From Chrysochromulina parva (lineage: Eukaryota > Haptophyta > Prymnesiales > Chrysochromulinaceae): a DNA stretch of 12,692 nt. The stretch's first letter is position 1; every line of letters starts with the position of its first letter. The stretch spans positions 1-12,692 of the forward strand of contig PJAB01001716.1 of the NCBI GenBank assembly GCA_002887195.1. Direction: 5' to 3'. The position numbers were made by a program, and so were the translations under genes. The notes under the pieces were generated by a model. That model did no database searches, was not told the origin of the DNA, and saw only the letters and a program-made list of their open reading frames with translations. This document shows positions 1 to 7,463 of the stretch, in pieces.

Positions 1-1539
1 TGGTTCGTCGCGGCAAACGTTGCACCGGCGGGTTCCCGGCTACGGGTCGGGGAAAGCGTGCGTATCGTTGGCGGTGAACATCGAATGGGCGAAACGGGCA
101 CCCTCATCGAGGACGACGGCTCCGGTACCCCTTTCAAGGTCAAGTTTTCAGACTCGGAGACAAAATGGTTCGTCGCGGCAAACGTTGCACTGGCGGGTCC
201 TGGACTCAAGCTCAAGCTCGAGGGCGGCTCGCTTACTGGCTACGCTGCCGGCTACCCGGGCACGTACCGTCTCGTCGGCAGCAGGCTTGTGAACGGCCGG
301 CCCGCATATCAGCACACGAGCGATGCAAGTCGCTGGATTGCGTTCGTCGGTAATGCATGGATGGGGCAGCTTGAGTCATCACTTGGTGAGAAGAAGGGCT
401 TCCTGGACCTAACAGACTCAGATGCAGCTTCGCCCGACGTGAGCGCAAAGACATGGACGGCGTGGACGGGCTCTGCTTGGGTTGAGGCGCCGCAGCTCAA
501 GTGCACCGCTTGGACGCCGCCGCCGCCGCCAGGGCTAAAATTGGAGGTTGAAGCTGGCCCGCCATCCTTCGAGGTGCTATCTGCCCAGAGTCAGACGGAA
601 GAGGGCGGCTGCGTGCTGCGAGGGGAGGCAGGAGCTGGCCATGCTTTCAACATAGCTGCGGCTGGTGGCACGGGCGTCTGGAGCTTCAACATCATACGCA
701 CAAACAATCAACGAGGTCTGTTTGCATATGTGGGCGTGGCATCTGAGAGTTTCTCAGCAGCGCATGGTGGGGCCGCGTACTTGTTCGACCTCTTCAGTGG
801 GATCATCTGGTCAACCAAGAACGCACATGAGCAGAGCGGGGACAAAATAGTGCTCCAAACGAGCGACGTCTTGAAAGGCAAGACGGACGGCGCGCTGATC
901 GAGATGCGTGTACGCGAAGCCGGCGGCAAGCGGTACGTGGCATTCCGTGTGAATGGGGGCGGTTGGAACGAGGTGGTGGCCGATGGCCTGCCAGGAGTAG
1001 TCCGGCCATACGCACGATGTGGCTACGGTGAAGATCGCATTCGGCTCGAGAAAGCGCCGGCGATCAAGGCAGGCGCTGGCTCGCTGTCTGGCGATGCGGC
1101 CAAGTACCTCGGCACCTATCGTCTCACCAGCAAGCTTGTGAATGGCCGGCCCGCGTATCAGCACACGAGTGATGCAACTCGCTGGATTGCGTTCGCTGGA
1201 GATCGCTGGATTGGGCAGACTGAGTCATCACTTGGTGAGAAGAAGGGCTTCCTGGACCTACAAGACTCCACTGCAGCTTCGCCCGACGTGAGCACTAAGA
1301 CATGGAAGGCGAGCAGCGGAGCGGGCTCTGGTTGGGTTGAGGCGCCGCAGCTCAAGTGCACCGCTTGGACGCCGCCGCCGCTCGCGTTCAAGCTCAACGA
1401 GCGCGTCGAGTGCCGCGATAACGGCTCGGACTGGAAGGTCGGCAGGGTGACCTCCGTAACGCCGCTGATGGTGCAGCTCGACGGTTATTCTCAGGGGTTC
1501 ACGTGGGACGAGGTGCGGGCGTTAGAGTCGGGTGTTTGA
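1..1539 (+). CDS. Modular repeat protein, 3' part: SH3-like units, twin GTYRL-type domains, SPRY-like and Tudor-like domains
   Basis: The frame is open from base 1 with no plausible ATG near the left edge, so the 5' end lies outside the window; 512 residues are visible. Residues 1-8 (WFVAANVA) are the end of one SH3/KOW-like unit. A full unit follows at about 9-64 (VGESVRIVGG...GTLIEDDGS...PFKVKFSD...WFVAANVA), giving a 55-residue period. Residues about 76-175 hold an unnamed domain (GTYRL, NGRPAYQHTSD, RWIAF, GQ.ESSLGEKKGFLDL, SPDVS.KTW, WVEAPQLKCTAW). Residues about 200-354 look like a SPRY/concanavalin-like fold (G.WSFNI, YLFD..SG, FRVNGGGW, VRPYARCGYGED). A second copy of the unnamed domain spans about 360-460. 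A small Tudor-like domain (NERVECRDNGSDWKVGRVTSV) ends the protein at TGA 1537-1539. The sequence shows binding-type domains and no catalytic motif, so I infer an adaptor or surface-recognition role. Function unknown. Confidence 0.8.
   Translation, partial: WFVAANVAPAGSRLRVGESVRIVGGEHRMGETGTLIEDDGSGTPFKVKFSDSETKWFVAANVALAGPGLKLKLEGGSLTGYAAGYPGTYRLVGSRLVNGRPAYQHTSDASRWIAFVGNAWMGQLESSLGEKKGFLDLTDSDAASPDVSAKTWTAWTGSAWVEAPQLKCTAWTPPPPPGLKLEVEAGPPSFEVLSAQSQTEEGGCVLRGEAGAGHAFNIAAAGGTGVWSFNIIRTNNQRGLFAYVGVASESFSAAHGGAAYLFDLFSGIIWSTKNAHEQSGDKIVLQTSDVLKGKTDGALIEMRVREAGGKRYVAFRVNGGGWNEVVADGLPGVVRPYARCGYGEDRIRLEKAPAIKAGAGSLSGDAAKYLGTYRLTSKLVNGRPAYQHTSDATRWIAFAGDRWIGQTESSLGEKKGFLDLQDSTAASPDVSTKTWKASSGAGSGWVEAPQLKCTAWTPPPLAFKLNERVECRDNGSDWKVGRVTSVTPLMVQLDGYSQGFTWDEVRALESGV
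226..525 (+). repeat. Unnamed GTYRL/NGRPAYQH domain, copy A (DNA-level repeat)
   Basis: This stretch encodes the first copy of the unnamed domain and matches copy B at 1078-1380 at the DNA level. Two blocks are base-for-base identical: 372-411 with 1221-1260 (40 bp), and 477-525 with 1332-1380 (49 bp). Identity in synonymous as well as coding positions points to recent duplication or gene conversion inside the gene. Confidence 0.85.
1078..1380 (+). repeat. Unnamed GTYRL/NGRPAYQH domain, copy B (DNA-level repeat)
   Basis: Second copy of the domain, after the SPRY-like domain. It is one codon longer than copy A, with small differences around the GSGWVEAP segment. Both copies end in the same KCTAWTPPP linker, so linker plus domain appears to be the unit that gets duplicated. 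Confidence 0.85.
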
Positions 1540-1540
1540 G

Positions 1541-1660
1541 TCGCACCGCTAGGATGGACAACGTCCGGCGCCGCCTGGACTCAAGCTCGAAGGCGGCTCG
1601 CTGCCTGGCGAAGCGGCCAAGTACCCGGGCACGTACCGTACCGTCGTGCACCGCTTTGTC
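1541..1660 (+). pseudogene. Decayed, frameshifted third copy of the GTYRL-type domain
   Basis: Two bases after the upstream stop the DNA again resembles the linker and start of the repeated domain. From 1574, in frame 2, it reads PGLKLEGGSLPGEAAKYPGTYR, matching GLKL.LEGGSLTG...YPGTYR at 199-270, but the upstream gene is in frame 1. Similarity fades after about 1650, and the frame stops at TGA 1712-1714. I read it as the leftover of a once longer gene. It could instead be an in-frame exon reached by splicing, but no convincing GT-AG pair was seen. Confidence 0.6.
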
Positions 1661-1936
1661 ACCGCCGATCTGAGCCGCCGAGAAGGTCGCAGCGGTGAAG
1701 GCCGCTGCTCGTGATGCCGACCGCGATGAGCGGCCGCAGCGGAGAAGGTCGCCTCCGAGCAACAAGACTCGATGCTGTTATACTGTGCGCGCGCGCGCTT
1801 GTCAAGAGTCCTCGAGTGGAGCTTGCTGCGTCGATAATGTTTTATTACGTGTGAATTGGGTTTCGAACTATAAACATTGGCTGTGAATTCGCCCGCACCG
1901 AAACATTCACACCCGCATCGGCGAGGACACGGATCG
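1661..1936. other. Spacer between repeat-protein gene and TIR-like/TPR gene
   Basis: No convincing coding region. It contains a short repeated AGAAGGTCGC (1681-1690 and 1743-1752) and a (GC)n-type run near 1787-1799. Around 1835-1880 it becomes clearly AT-richer, as expected for a core promoter of the downstream gene. Confidence 0.5.
1869..1875 (+). promoter_or_regulatory. TATA-like element TATAAAC
   Basis: TATAAAC lies in a local AT-rich island 62-68 bp upstream of the chosen ATG at 1937. Spacing is reasonable for a TATA box with a short 5' leader. Many algal promoters lack TATA boxes, so this is only a candidate. Confidence 0.3.
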
Positions 1937-4879
1937 ATGCGCTTGCGCGGCGCGGGCTGCGCTATCTCGACATCGACCCGGAGCACTCCGGCGCCGGCTG
2001 GCGACGAAGACTGCGGCATCGCCGATTCCCTCGCCGATGCGCTTTTCGATGCGATCGCGGCGGCGCGCGTGCCCAAGGGCACGCTCGACTTGCCGGTGCG
2101 CTCCCACGCGCGCCGCTTGCCGAGCGGACAGCGCGGCATCACGCGCAAGATGCTGCGCGCCATCCGGCGCTTCTACCGCGCGCGCGGCGCGCTCGGCATG
2201 TTGATGGGCGACGTGTGCAAGATGCAGGGCTTCGAGTGGAGCGTGTGCGCCCTCACACGCTCGACGGGGCTCTCGCTCACCGAGTCGCTCGTGCTCACGG
2301 CCGAGGCGCGTGGCGAGGTTGTTGACGCGCTCATCGGCCTCGCGACCACCTTCTTCTCGTACTCGTGGGATGGAACGAAGCTGGGCGACATGCTCGACGC
2401 CATCGAGCGCAGGCTGGCCGAGCTCGAGGCCGCCGACGGCGTGATGCGCTACGTGTGGATCGACATGTTTGCGGCCTCGCAGTCGCTGCTCTCTGGCGAG
2501 TTTGATGCCGACCGCTACCCCCGGGGCAGCGAGGAGCGCAAGGCGCGCAAGGAGGACACGGACCACGTCTTTGCCGATGCCATGGCGGCCATCCGCGAGA
2601 TCCTCCTGTACTGCTCGCCGCTCACGGCCGAGTGGCCCGCGCCCGACCAGCCCTATTTTCTGCCCGACCGTGGCGCACCGCCCGCCGGCTGGATGCGCCG
2701 CGGACCGGGCGCGATGACGCGCGCGTGGTGCTTGTTCGAGCTCGTCGAGGCGCTCGCCAAGGGCGCCACGCTGCACGTGGTGCTCGCGCCCGCGGACGTG
2801 GATGGCTTCGAGGAGCTGCTGACTGACGACTTTGATGAGATTGCGGGCATCGTGGCGGGCATCGATGCGGCCGAAGCGCAGATCACCAAGATCGAGGACC
2901 GCAACTACATCCTGGCCGAGGTGGCGAAGCTCGAGGGCGGCATCGGCGCGGTGACGAAGACGGTGTGCGCGTCGCTGCGTAAGTGGCTCGCAGCGGAGGG
3001 CCACGCGGCGCTGATGCGCATCCCGCAAAAGAAGCGGGCGGCGTCGGATCTGCAGATGAACCTGGGATTGCTGCTGCAGGCCCAGGGCCAGCTCAAGGAC
3101 GCGGAGGTCTTGCTCCGCGAGGTGCTCAAGGCGCGCCGTGCGATGCTCGGCAATCGGCACGAAGACACGCTCGTCGCCATCAATCATATGGCGTCGCTGC
3201 TGGACGACCAGGGCAAACCCGACGAGGCGGAGGTGTTGTACCGCGAGGGGCTCAAAGCGCGCCGTGCGACGCTCGGCGATCGGCACGAAGACACGATCAT
3301 CTCCATCAACAATCTGGGGTCGCTGCTGCACCACCAGGGCAAACTCGAAGAGGCGGAGATGTTGCTTCTCGAGGCGCTCGAGGCGAGCCGTGCGACGCTC
3401 GGCGATCGGGACACAAACACTCTCGATTGCATCAACAATGTGGCGATGCTGCTGCAGGATCAGGGCAAGCTTGAGGAGGCGGGGCTCATGTTCCGCGAGG
3501 CGCTCGAGGCGAGTCGTGCGACGCTCGGCAATCGGCACCCAGACACCCTCAGTTCCATCAACAATCTGGGGTTGCTGCTGCAGGACCAGGGCAAGTTTGA
3601 GGAGGCGGAGGTCTTGTACCGCGAGGACCTCGACGCATGCCGTGAGACGCTCGGCGACCGGCACCCAGACACGCTCAAATCCATAAACAATCTGGCGCTG
3701 CTGCTGGAGGACCAGGGCAAGTTCGAGGAGGCGGAGGTCTTGCTCCGCGAGACACTCGAGGCGAGCCGTGCGACGCTCGGCGATCGGCACCCAGAAACGC
3801 TCAAATCCATGGCCAACTTGGGTTCACTGCTGCGGAACCAGGGCAAGTTCGAGGAGGCGGAGGTCTTGCTCCGCGAGGCACTCGAGGCGAGCCATGTGAC
3901 GCTCGGCGATCGGCACCCAGAAACGCTCAGTGCCATCAGCAAGCTGGGGTCGTTGCTGCAGGACCAGGGCAAGTACGAGGAGGCTGGGGTGTTGTACCGC
4001 GAGGACCTCAAGGCGAGTCGTGCGACGCTCGGCGATCGGCACCCAGAAACGCTCAGTGCCATCAGCAATCTGGGGTCGCTGCTGCAGGACCAGGGCAAGT
4101 ACGAGGAGGCTGGGGTGTTGTACCGCGAGGCTCTCGAGGCGAGTCGTGCGACGCTCGGCGATCGGCACCGAGACACGCTCAGTGCCATCAGCGCGCTGGG
4201 GTCGCTGCTGCAGGACCAGGGCAAGTACGAGGAGGCTGGGGTGTTGTTCCGCGAGGCACTCGAGGCGAGCCGTGCGACGCTCGGCGATCGGCACCGAGAC
4301 ACGCTCAGTGCCATCAACGATCTGGGGTTGCTGCTGCAGGACCAGGGCAAGCTCAAGGAGGCGGAGGTCTTGCTCCGCGAGGAACTCGACGCAAGCCGTG
4401 CGACGCTCGGCGATCGGCACCGGGGCACGCTCAGCTCCATTGCCAACCTGGGACGGCTGCTTCAAGACCAGGGCCGGCTGGGCGAGGCCGAGACGTTGCT
4501 TCTCGAAGCACTCGACGGCTGCGTCGCAACGTTCGCGGAGGGCCATCGCGCACGGCTGCGCTCACAAGCCCTGCTCGCTGACGTGCGCCGCGCACAAGGC
4601 CGCATCGGGAGCGCCCGCGCGCTCGTGGATGCACGCGTGCTCAGCACGGCGCGTGAGGCGCTGGGCCCTACAGGGGAAACGACGCTGATTCTCGAGGCCG
4701 TCCACGCACGGCTCGAGTGCGCGGCAGGCGGAGGGCTCAATCCGCTGAAATCGGCTCTCGAGCGCATGAGGACTGCCCTAGGGCCGCAGCACTCTGAGAC
4801 GCGCCGCTGCGCGGTAGCACTCTCAGAGGAGGAAGAGGCCGCTAGGCGCTCGCCCGTGCGCTCGTGGTTGCACGGGTGA
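1937..4879 (+). CDS. TIR-like domain fused to kinesin-light-chain-type TPR repeats
   Basis: A 980-residue protein from the first in-frame ATG; an upstream in-frame TTG at 1877 is not a credible eukaryotic start. Residues about 139-330 resemble a TIR fold: strand FFSYSWDG (139-146), helix KLGDMLDAIERRL, strand YVWIDMF (172-178, D176), strand ILLYCSPL (222-229), the signature RAWCLFELVEAL with W264, C265 and E268, then strand LHVVLAP (279-285). In plant TIRs the Glu of the similar S.WCL.EL motif is the NADase catalytic residue. An insertion of about 35 residues separates ILLYCSPL from RAWCLFEL. Twelve 42-residue TPR units (374-877; consensus NLG.LLQDQGK.EEAE.L.REALEASRATLGDRHP.TL) follow, then a degenerate unit and an acidic/basic tail. 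The repeats are of the kinesin light chain/nephrocystin class and bind proteins or peptides. I infer a sensor or adaptor, possibly in NAD-based stress or immune signalling; this is unproven. No membrane segment or signal peptide is visible. Confidence 0.85.
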   Translation: MRLRGAGCAISTSTRSTPAPAGDEDCGIADSLADALFDAIAAARVPKGTLDLPVRSHARRLPSGQRGITRKMLRAIRRFYRARGALGMLMGDVCKMQGFEWSVCALTRSTGLSLTESLVLTAEARGEVVDALIGLATTFFSYSWDGTKLGDMLDAIERRLAELEAADGVMRYVWIDMFAASQSLLSGEFDADRYPRGSEERKARKEDTDHVFADAMAAIREILLYCSPLTAEWPAPDQPYFLPDRGAPPAGWMRRGPGAMTRAWCLFELVEALAKGATLHVVLAPADVDGFEELLTDDFDEIAGIVAGIDAAEAQITKIEDRNYILAEVAKLEGGIGAVTKTVCASLRKWLAAEGHAALMRIPQKKRAASDLQMNLGLLLQAQGQLKDAEVLLREVLKARRAMLGNRHEDTLVAINHMASLLDDQGKPDEAEVLYREGLKARRATLGDRHEDTIISINNLGSLLHHQGKLEEAEMLLLEALEASRATLGDRDTNTLDCINNVAMLLQDQGKLEEAGLMFREALEASRATLGNRHPDTLSSINNLGLLLQDQGKFEEAEVLYREDLDACRETLGDRHPDTLKSINNLALLLEDQGKFEEAEVLLRETLEASRATLGDRHPETLKSMANLGSLLRNQGKFEEAEVLLREALEASHVTLGDRHPETLSAISKLGSLLQDQGKYEEAGVLYREDLKASRATLGDRHPETLSAISNLGSLLQDQGKYEEAGVLYREALEASRATLGDRHRDTLSAISALGSLLQDQGKYEEAGVLFREALEASRATLGDRHRDTLSAINDLGLLLQDQGKLKEAEVLLREELDASRATLGDRHRGTLSSIANLGRLLQDQGRLGEAETLLLEALDGCVATFAEGHRARLRSQALLADVRRAQGRIGSARALVDARVLSTAREALGPTGETTLILEAVHARLECAAGGGLNPLKSALERMRTALGPQHSETRRCAVALSEEEEAARRSPVRSWLHG
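3056..4567 (+). repeat. Twelve in-frame 126-bp units encoding TPRs
   Basis: The units begin at 3056 and recur every 126 bp (42 codons) without indels through 4567. Units 8 (3938-4063), 9 (4064-4189) and 10 (4190-4315) differ from their neighbours by only about 6-7 bases each, while units 1-3 and 12 are more diverged. This gradient suggests recent expansion by unequal exchange in the middle and 3' part of the array. A thirteenth degenerate unit follows from 4568. Confidence 0.9.
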
Positions 4880-4950
4880 TCAGCACGGCGCGAGGGGCGA
4901 TGGGCCCTACGGTGATCACGATGCTGATGCTCGAGACCGTAATGAAGATG
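4837..4950 (+). pseudogene. Frameshifted duplicate of the last TPR-like unit
   Basis: Bases from about 4837 align with 4598 onward at an offset of 239 bp. For example, 4622-4657 (CTCGTGGATGCACG...GGCGCTG) matches 4861-4896 with few changes. Because 239 is not a multiple of three, the gene enters the copy in a shifted frame and meets TGA at 4877-4879. In the corresponding frame (frame 1) the copy reads LVVARVISTARGAMGPT, matching LVDARVLSTAREALGPT of the gene. The last residues of the TPR protein (RRSPVRSWLHG) are therefore the duplicate read out of frame. Confidence 0.75.
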
Positions 4951-5547
4951 CGCACTGTGTGTTCGACCTGTTCGTGTGGCATGTTGCTCGTTGGCAACGG
5001 CAATATGGCATGTTGCGCGCGCCCCGTGGCGCCATGTGTGCGAGGGGGTGATAAGTCCGAGGGGGCTTATGGCTTATGCCGGGACTTATCACACACAGAG
5101 CTACGCTACGACACCAGGGGACAGCGGAGCACTGGCTGAGCGCTGAGTGTGGTCAGGCTTTGTGTGATAAGGGTCCCGGCATAAGCCAAAAGCCCATAAC
5201 CGCACCTGCAACGTGCAAGAACCGAAGAAGCTTGTTCTGCAATCACGCCATACGCATACGATACCGTTACCGACCACGAATCTGCCTTGCCGCTGTCTCC
5301 TCGTGTGATTGGTTTGTTTCTGTATTCTGAAATCCGTGAATGCGCGTGTGCGACGAGTGACCGCTGAATATTAGATTTGAATGGACACGACGAAACTCAG
5401 ACGCACGACAGCATCAGCCCACCATCACGCCCCCGGCGACAATCACAATGCCATCCGCATGCGTCTCCTCGCTCCCCACCTGGCTCTCGCTAACCTTCCT
5501 TCCTCCCGCATGCAGGGGTGCTTGCATTTCGCATTTTGTACACCTGT
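4880..5547. other. Convergent intergenic region
   Basis: This 668-bp stretch lies between two genes pointing at each other. It holds the tail of the frameshifted TPR duplicate, then the inverted repeat at 5049-5195, then about 350 bp with no recognisable gene, RNA or repeat. A 91-codon frame across 4864-5139 only continues the frameshifted duplicate and is not called as a gene. Confidence 0.6.
5049..5195. repeat. Long inverted repeat with a third alternative arm
   Basis: Arm 5063-5095 (core GGCTTATGCCGGGA, 5071-5084, then CTTATCACACA, 5085-5095) is the reverse complement of 5161-5195 (TGTGTGATAAG, then TCCCGGCATAAGCC), with one mismatch and a 2-base insertion. The loop is about 65 bases. A second perfect pair lies inside: TGATAAGTCC at 5049-5058 against GGACTTATCA at 5082-5091. 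The middle arm can thus pair with either neighbour. This could be a miniature transposable element, a cruciform, or a switchable RNA hairpin. I see no clear target-site duplication. Confidence 0.8.
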
Positions 5548-6984
5548 CTATCGTCGACACCGCTGTAGCTCGCACTTTGACGTAGCCTGCTGCAGCTCGT
5601 ACTCGGCGCGGGCGCTGCGCGCCTGCACGGCCCGCGCCTTCAAGGCCAGCGGCGTCGACAGGTCGCGCATAGCTATGCGCAGGTCAGGCAGCAGGCCATA
5701 GGCTTCTGGCAGCGGCAAGCCCGGGTGCCAGGATCCTCCCCCCAGAACATGTAAGACGTGTAGGGAGGACATCCGGGACGCACCATCTCCGCGGGCTCCT
5801 AGGCGGCGTGAGCGAGGAGTCGTGAATGTGAACGCGGGATGTTGCCGGGGAGCAGGCGGCGGCGGCATCGCAGGTGCCCAGTCGGAACCCCACGCGGCCG
5901 TGTCATACGCCATCGACGGGGGGCGGGGCGGCAACACGAGCCGCGCCCGGGGCGAGACGGTGATGGGATCAGTGATGGACTCCCCGCGAGCACTCGAGCG
6001 AGATTGACTCTCCCCGCGAGCACTCGAGCGAGATTGACTCAGACTCCCGGCGGTCGCGACGCCGCCAACGCGGCGGGGCTCATCCCCGACTTGAGAAGCT
6101 TGACGCCCGACGTACCGCCGCCGGCTGCCGCGATGGCTGCTGCAATGGCTGCCGCTCAGCTCTTGCCTGATCTCATTCAGCTCCGGCAGGGTGCAATCGC
6201 GATCTTGAACGGTCTGCGCGCGCGATTGCAGGAAGGACAGCTCCGACGCCGTGTCTGCCGCCACGTGCATGATCATCACGAGCTGTTGCACGGTTTGCTC
6301 TGCCTGGGCCGCTAACGCTTCGGCCGCGGCGGCAGCGGCCGCCGCCGCCTCCGCCGCAGCGGCGGCCGCCGCTTTGCGTTGCGCGATGAGCTCTTGTGCT
6401 GCGTGCTCCGTCGTTGCCTTGACATACGCCGCAAGAGACTGTTTGGAAAAAGATGAGACCAAGCTGCCATACGCGGCCTCGCAAAGCTCCACCATACGCG
6501 CCACCGCCGCGCTGTCGACAGAATCGACGCACGACGCGTCGAGGAGGTTGGCCATGATTGCGAGGGTGAACAGCACAAGCTGCAGGTTTTCGTGCCACAG
6601 CAGCGGCTTGATGATGAGAAGGGCGTTCAAGCTCTTCAGCAGACGATGCGTCCGAGCCGCGTTCAGATCCACAGTGCTTGAGACTATGTTACTCAGCAAG
6701 AGGAGAGCGGACTCGACCAACGTCTTGTCATCGGTGTGGGCTGAAATGCTCACCACCGTAATGAGCGCCTCAATGCCTCCAAGGCATCGAAGGTCTTCGC
6801 AGATCTGTGCGATGCCCAAGTTGCCAGCGTCCGCTTCGTCGATCATAGTGTTGAGGTCGTTGATCGCACGAAGCTGCCCCTGTGGTGATGCGGGATTGCA
6901 GATGCTGGCGGCGAATGTGCTGTAGCTCATCAAGTCGGGTGGGCCCCGCCTGCCTCTAGGTGTGCGCTCTTGTGCTGCTGGCAT
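5548..6984 (-). CDS. Armadillo-like protein with poly-alanine coiled coil and disordered C-terminal half
   Basis: A 478-residue protein starting at the ATG at 6984; a second in-frame Met at residue 19 is a possible alternative start. Residues about 20-170 form helical ARM/HEAT-like repeats (GGIEALITVV, ESALLLLSNIV, LQLVLFTLAIMANLL). Residues 185-260 form a helical segment with two alanine runs (205-222, broken by E212) continuing into AEALAAQAEQTVQQLV, likely coiled coil. The C-terminal half is rich in Ser, Arg, Gly and Pro and holds a perfect 10-residue duplication. A final charged helix (445-470) precedes stop TAG. ARM folds bind other proteins, so a scaffold role is inferred; no specific family is recognised. 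The low-complexity region around 278-315 is the least certain part and could hide an intron or frameshift. Confidence 0.7.
   Translation of the reverse strand: MPAAQERTPRGRRGPPDLMSYSTFAASICNPASPQGQLRAINDLNTMIDEADAGNLGIAQICEDLRCLGGIEALITVVSISAHTDDKTLVESALLLLSNIVSSTVDLNAARTHRLLKSLNALLIIKPLLWHENLQLVLFTLAIMANLLDASCVDSVDSAAVARMVELCEAAYGSLVSSFSKQSLAAYVKATTEHAAQELIAQRKAAAAAAAEAAAAAAAAAEALAAQAEQTVQQLVMIMHVAADTASELSFLQSRAQTVQDRDCTLPELNEIRQELSGSHCSSHRGSRRRYVGRQASQVGDEPRRVGGVATAGSLSQSRSSARGESQSRSSARGESITDPITVSPRARLVLPPRPPSMAYDTAAWGSDWAPAMPPPPAPRQHPAFTFTTPRSRRLGARGDGASRMSSLHVLHVLGGGSWHPGLPLPEAYGLLPDLRIAMRDLSTPLALKARAVQARSARAEYELQQATSKCELQRCRR
5980..6039 (-). repeat. Perfect 30-bp tandem duplication inside the ARM-like gene
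   Basis: Bases 5980-6009 and 6010-6039 are identical (each begins CTCCCCGCGAGCACTCGAGC). In the minus-strand protein they encode SQSRSSARGE twice (residues 316-335). Being in frame and perfect, the duplication is recent or kept homogeneous; it falls in a disordered region where length change is tolerated. Confidence 0.9.
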
Positions 6985-7082
6985 CGCGCGAATGATGCCG
7001 CGAACGCATCAGATTTGTTCTGTGCACATGTAAATGTAACAGCTCCGTGTGCATTAGAAAACATGCAAGTCACGTCAATTCA

Positions 7083-7090
7083 TACATGTA
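7083..7090. promoter_or_regulatory. TACATGTA palindrome upstream of the ARM-like gene
   Basis: Perfect 8-bp palindrome 99 bp upstream of the ATG at 6984 (minus strand). The same octamer appears upstream of two other genes here at similar distance. A related ACATGTA is at 7026-7032. Likely a transcription-factor site or core promoter element; the factor is unknown. Confidence 0.45.
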
Positions 7091-7446
7091 TTCTACTTGG
7101 AGGAAATTGCTTATCGCAGCGTCGTGTACAAAAAGATTCCTACAAATCAACAGTATACGCTGAACGCTTACGCTTCTCAGCGTCAGGAACTCAGGATCAG
7201 CGTTCAGAGGTTCAGTGTTCAACACCCGTTCACGGCCACTTCACGCCCTCTATACGTCTCAATTTTCACTATGGAGCGAATTCAACTAGTCAGTCACGAA
7301 GAGGTGCAGAACCAGACGTGCACAGATGTCTGTTCGGGCGGCCGCCTAGAAAACATGCCCACGGAAACGGGTCGCACTGGCGGCTCGGGATTCCTCGGTT
7401 CGTGGTGCTGTAAGTTATTGCTAGACGCCACGCTACACTGTCCATT

Positions 7447-7463
7447 GCACTAGAGCCTAGTGC
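7447..7463. repeat. Short perfect hairpin (7-bp stem, 3-base loop)
   Basis: GCACTAG, loop AGC, then CTAGTGC. It lies about 250 bp upstream of the citrate synthase start. It could be a dimeric protein-binding site; chance is also possible. Confidence 0.4.

Noticed and set aside
1907..3790. Long minus-strand open frame (627 codons) opposite the TIR-like/TPR gene
   Set aside because: It is antisense to a gene with clear domain structure, its sequence mirrors the 126-bp repeats, and it is rich in Arg/Ala/Leu as expected from reverse reading of GC-rich codons.
3460..4546. Minus-strand frames of 328 and 240 codons with regular repeats
   Set aside because: Their periodicity is the shadow of the plus-strand TPR units.
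4864..5139. 91-codon plus-strand frame after the TPR gene
   Set aside because: Its first part is the frameshifted duplicate of the TPR tail and its end runs into the inverted repeat, so it is a relic rather than a gene.
6970..7453. Plus-strand frames of 147 and 118 codons in the divergent promoter region
   Set aside because: The 118-codon frame begins at TTG, not ATG; the 147-codon frame overlaps the 5' end of the minus-strand gene. Neither shows domain-like sequence.
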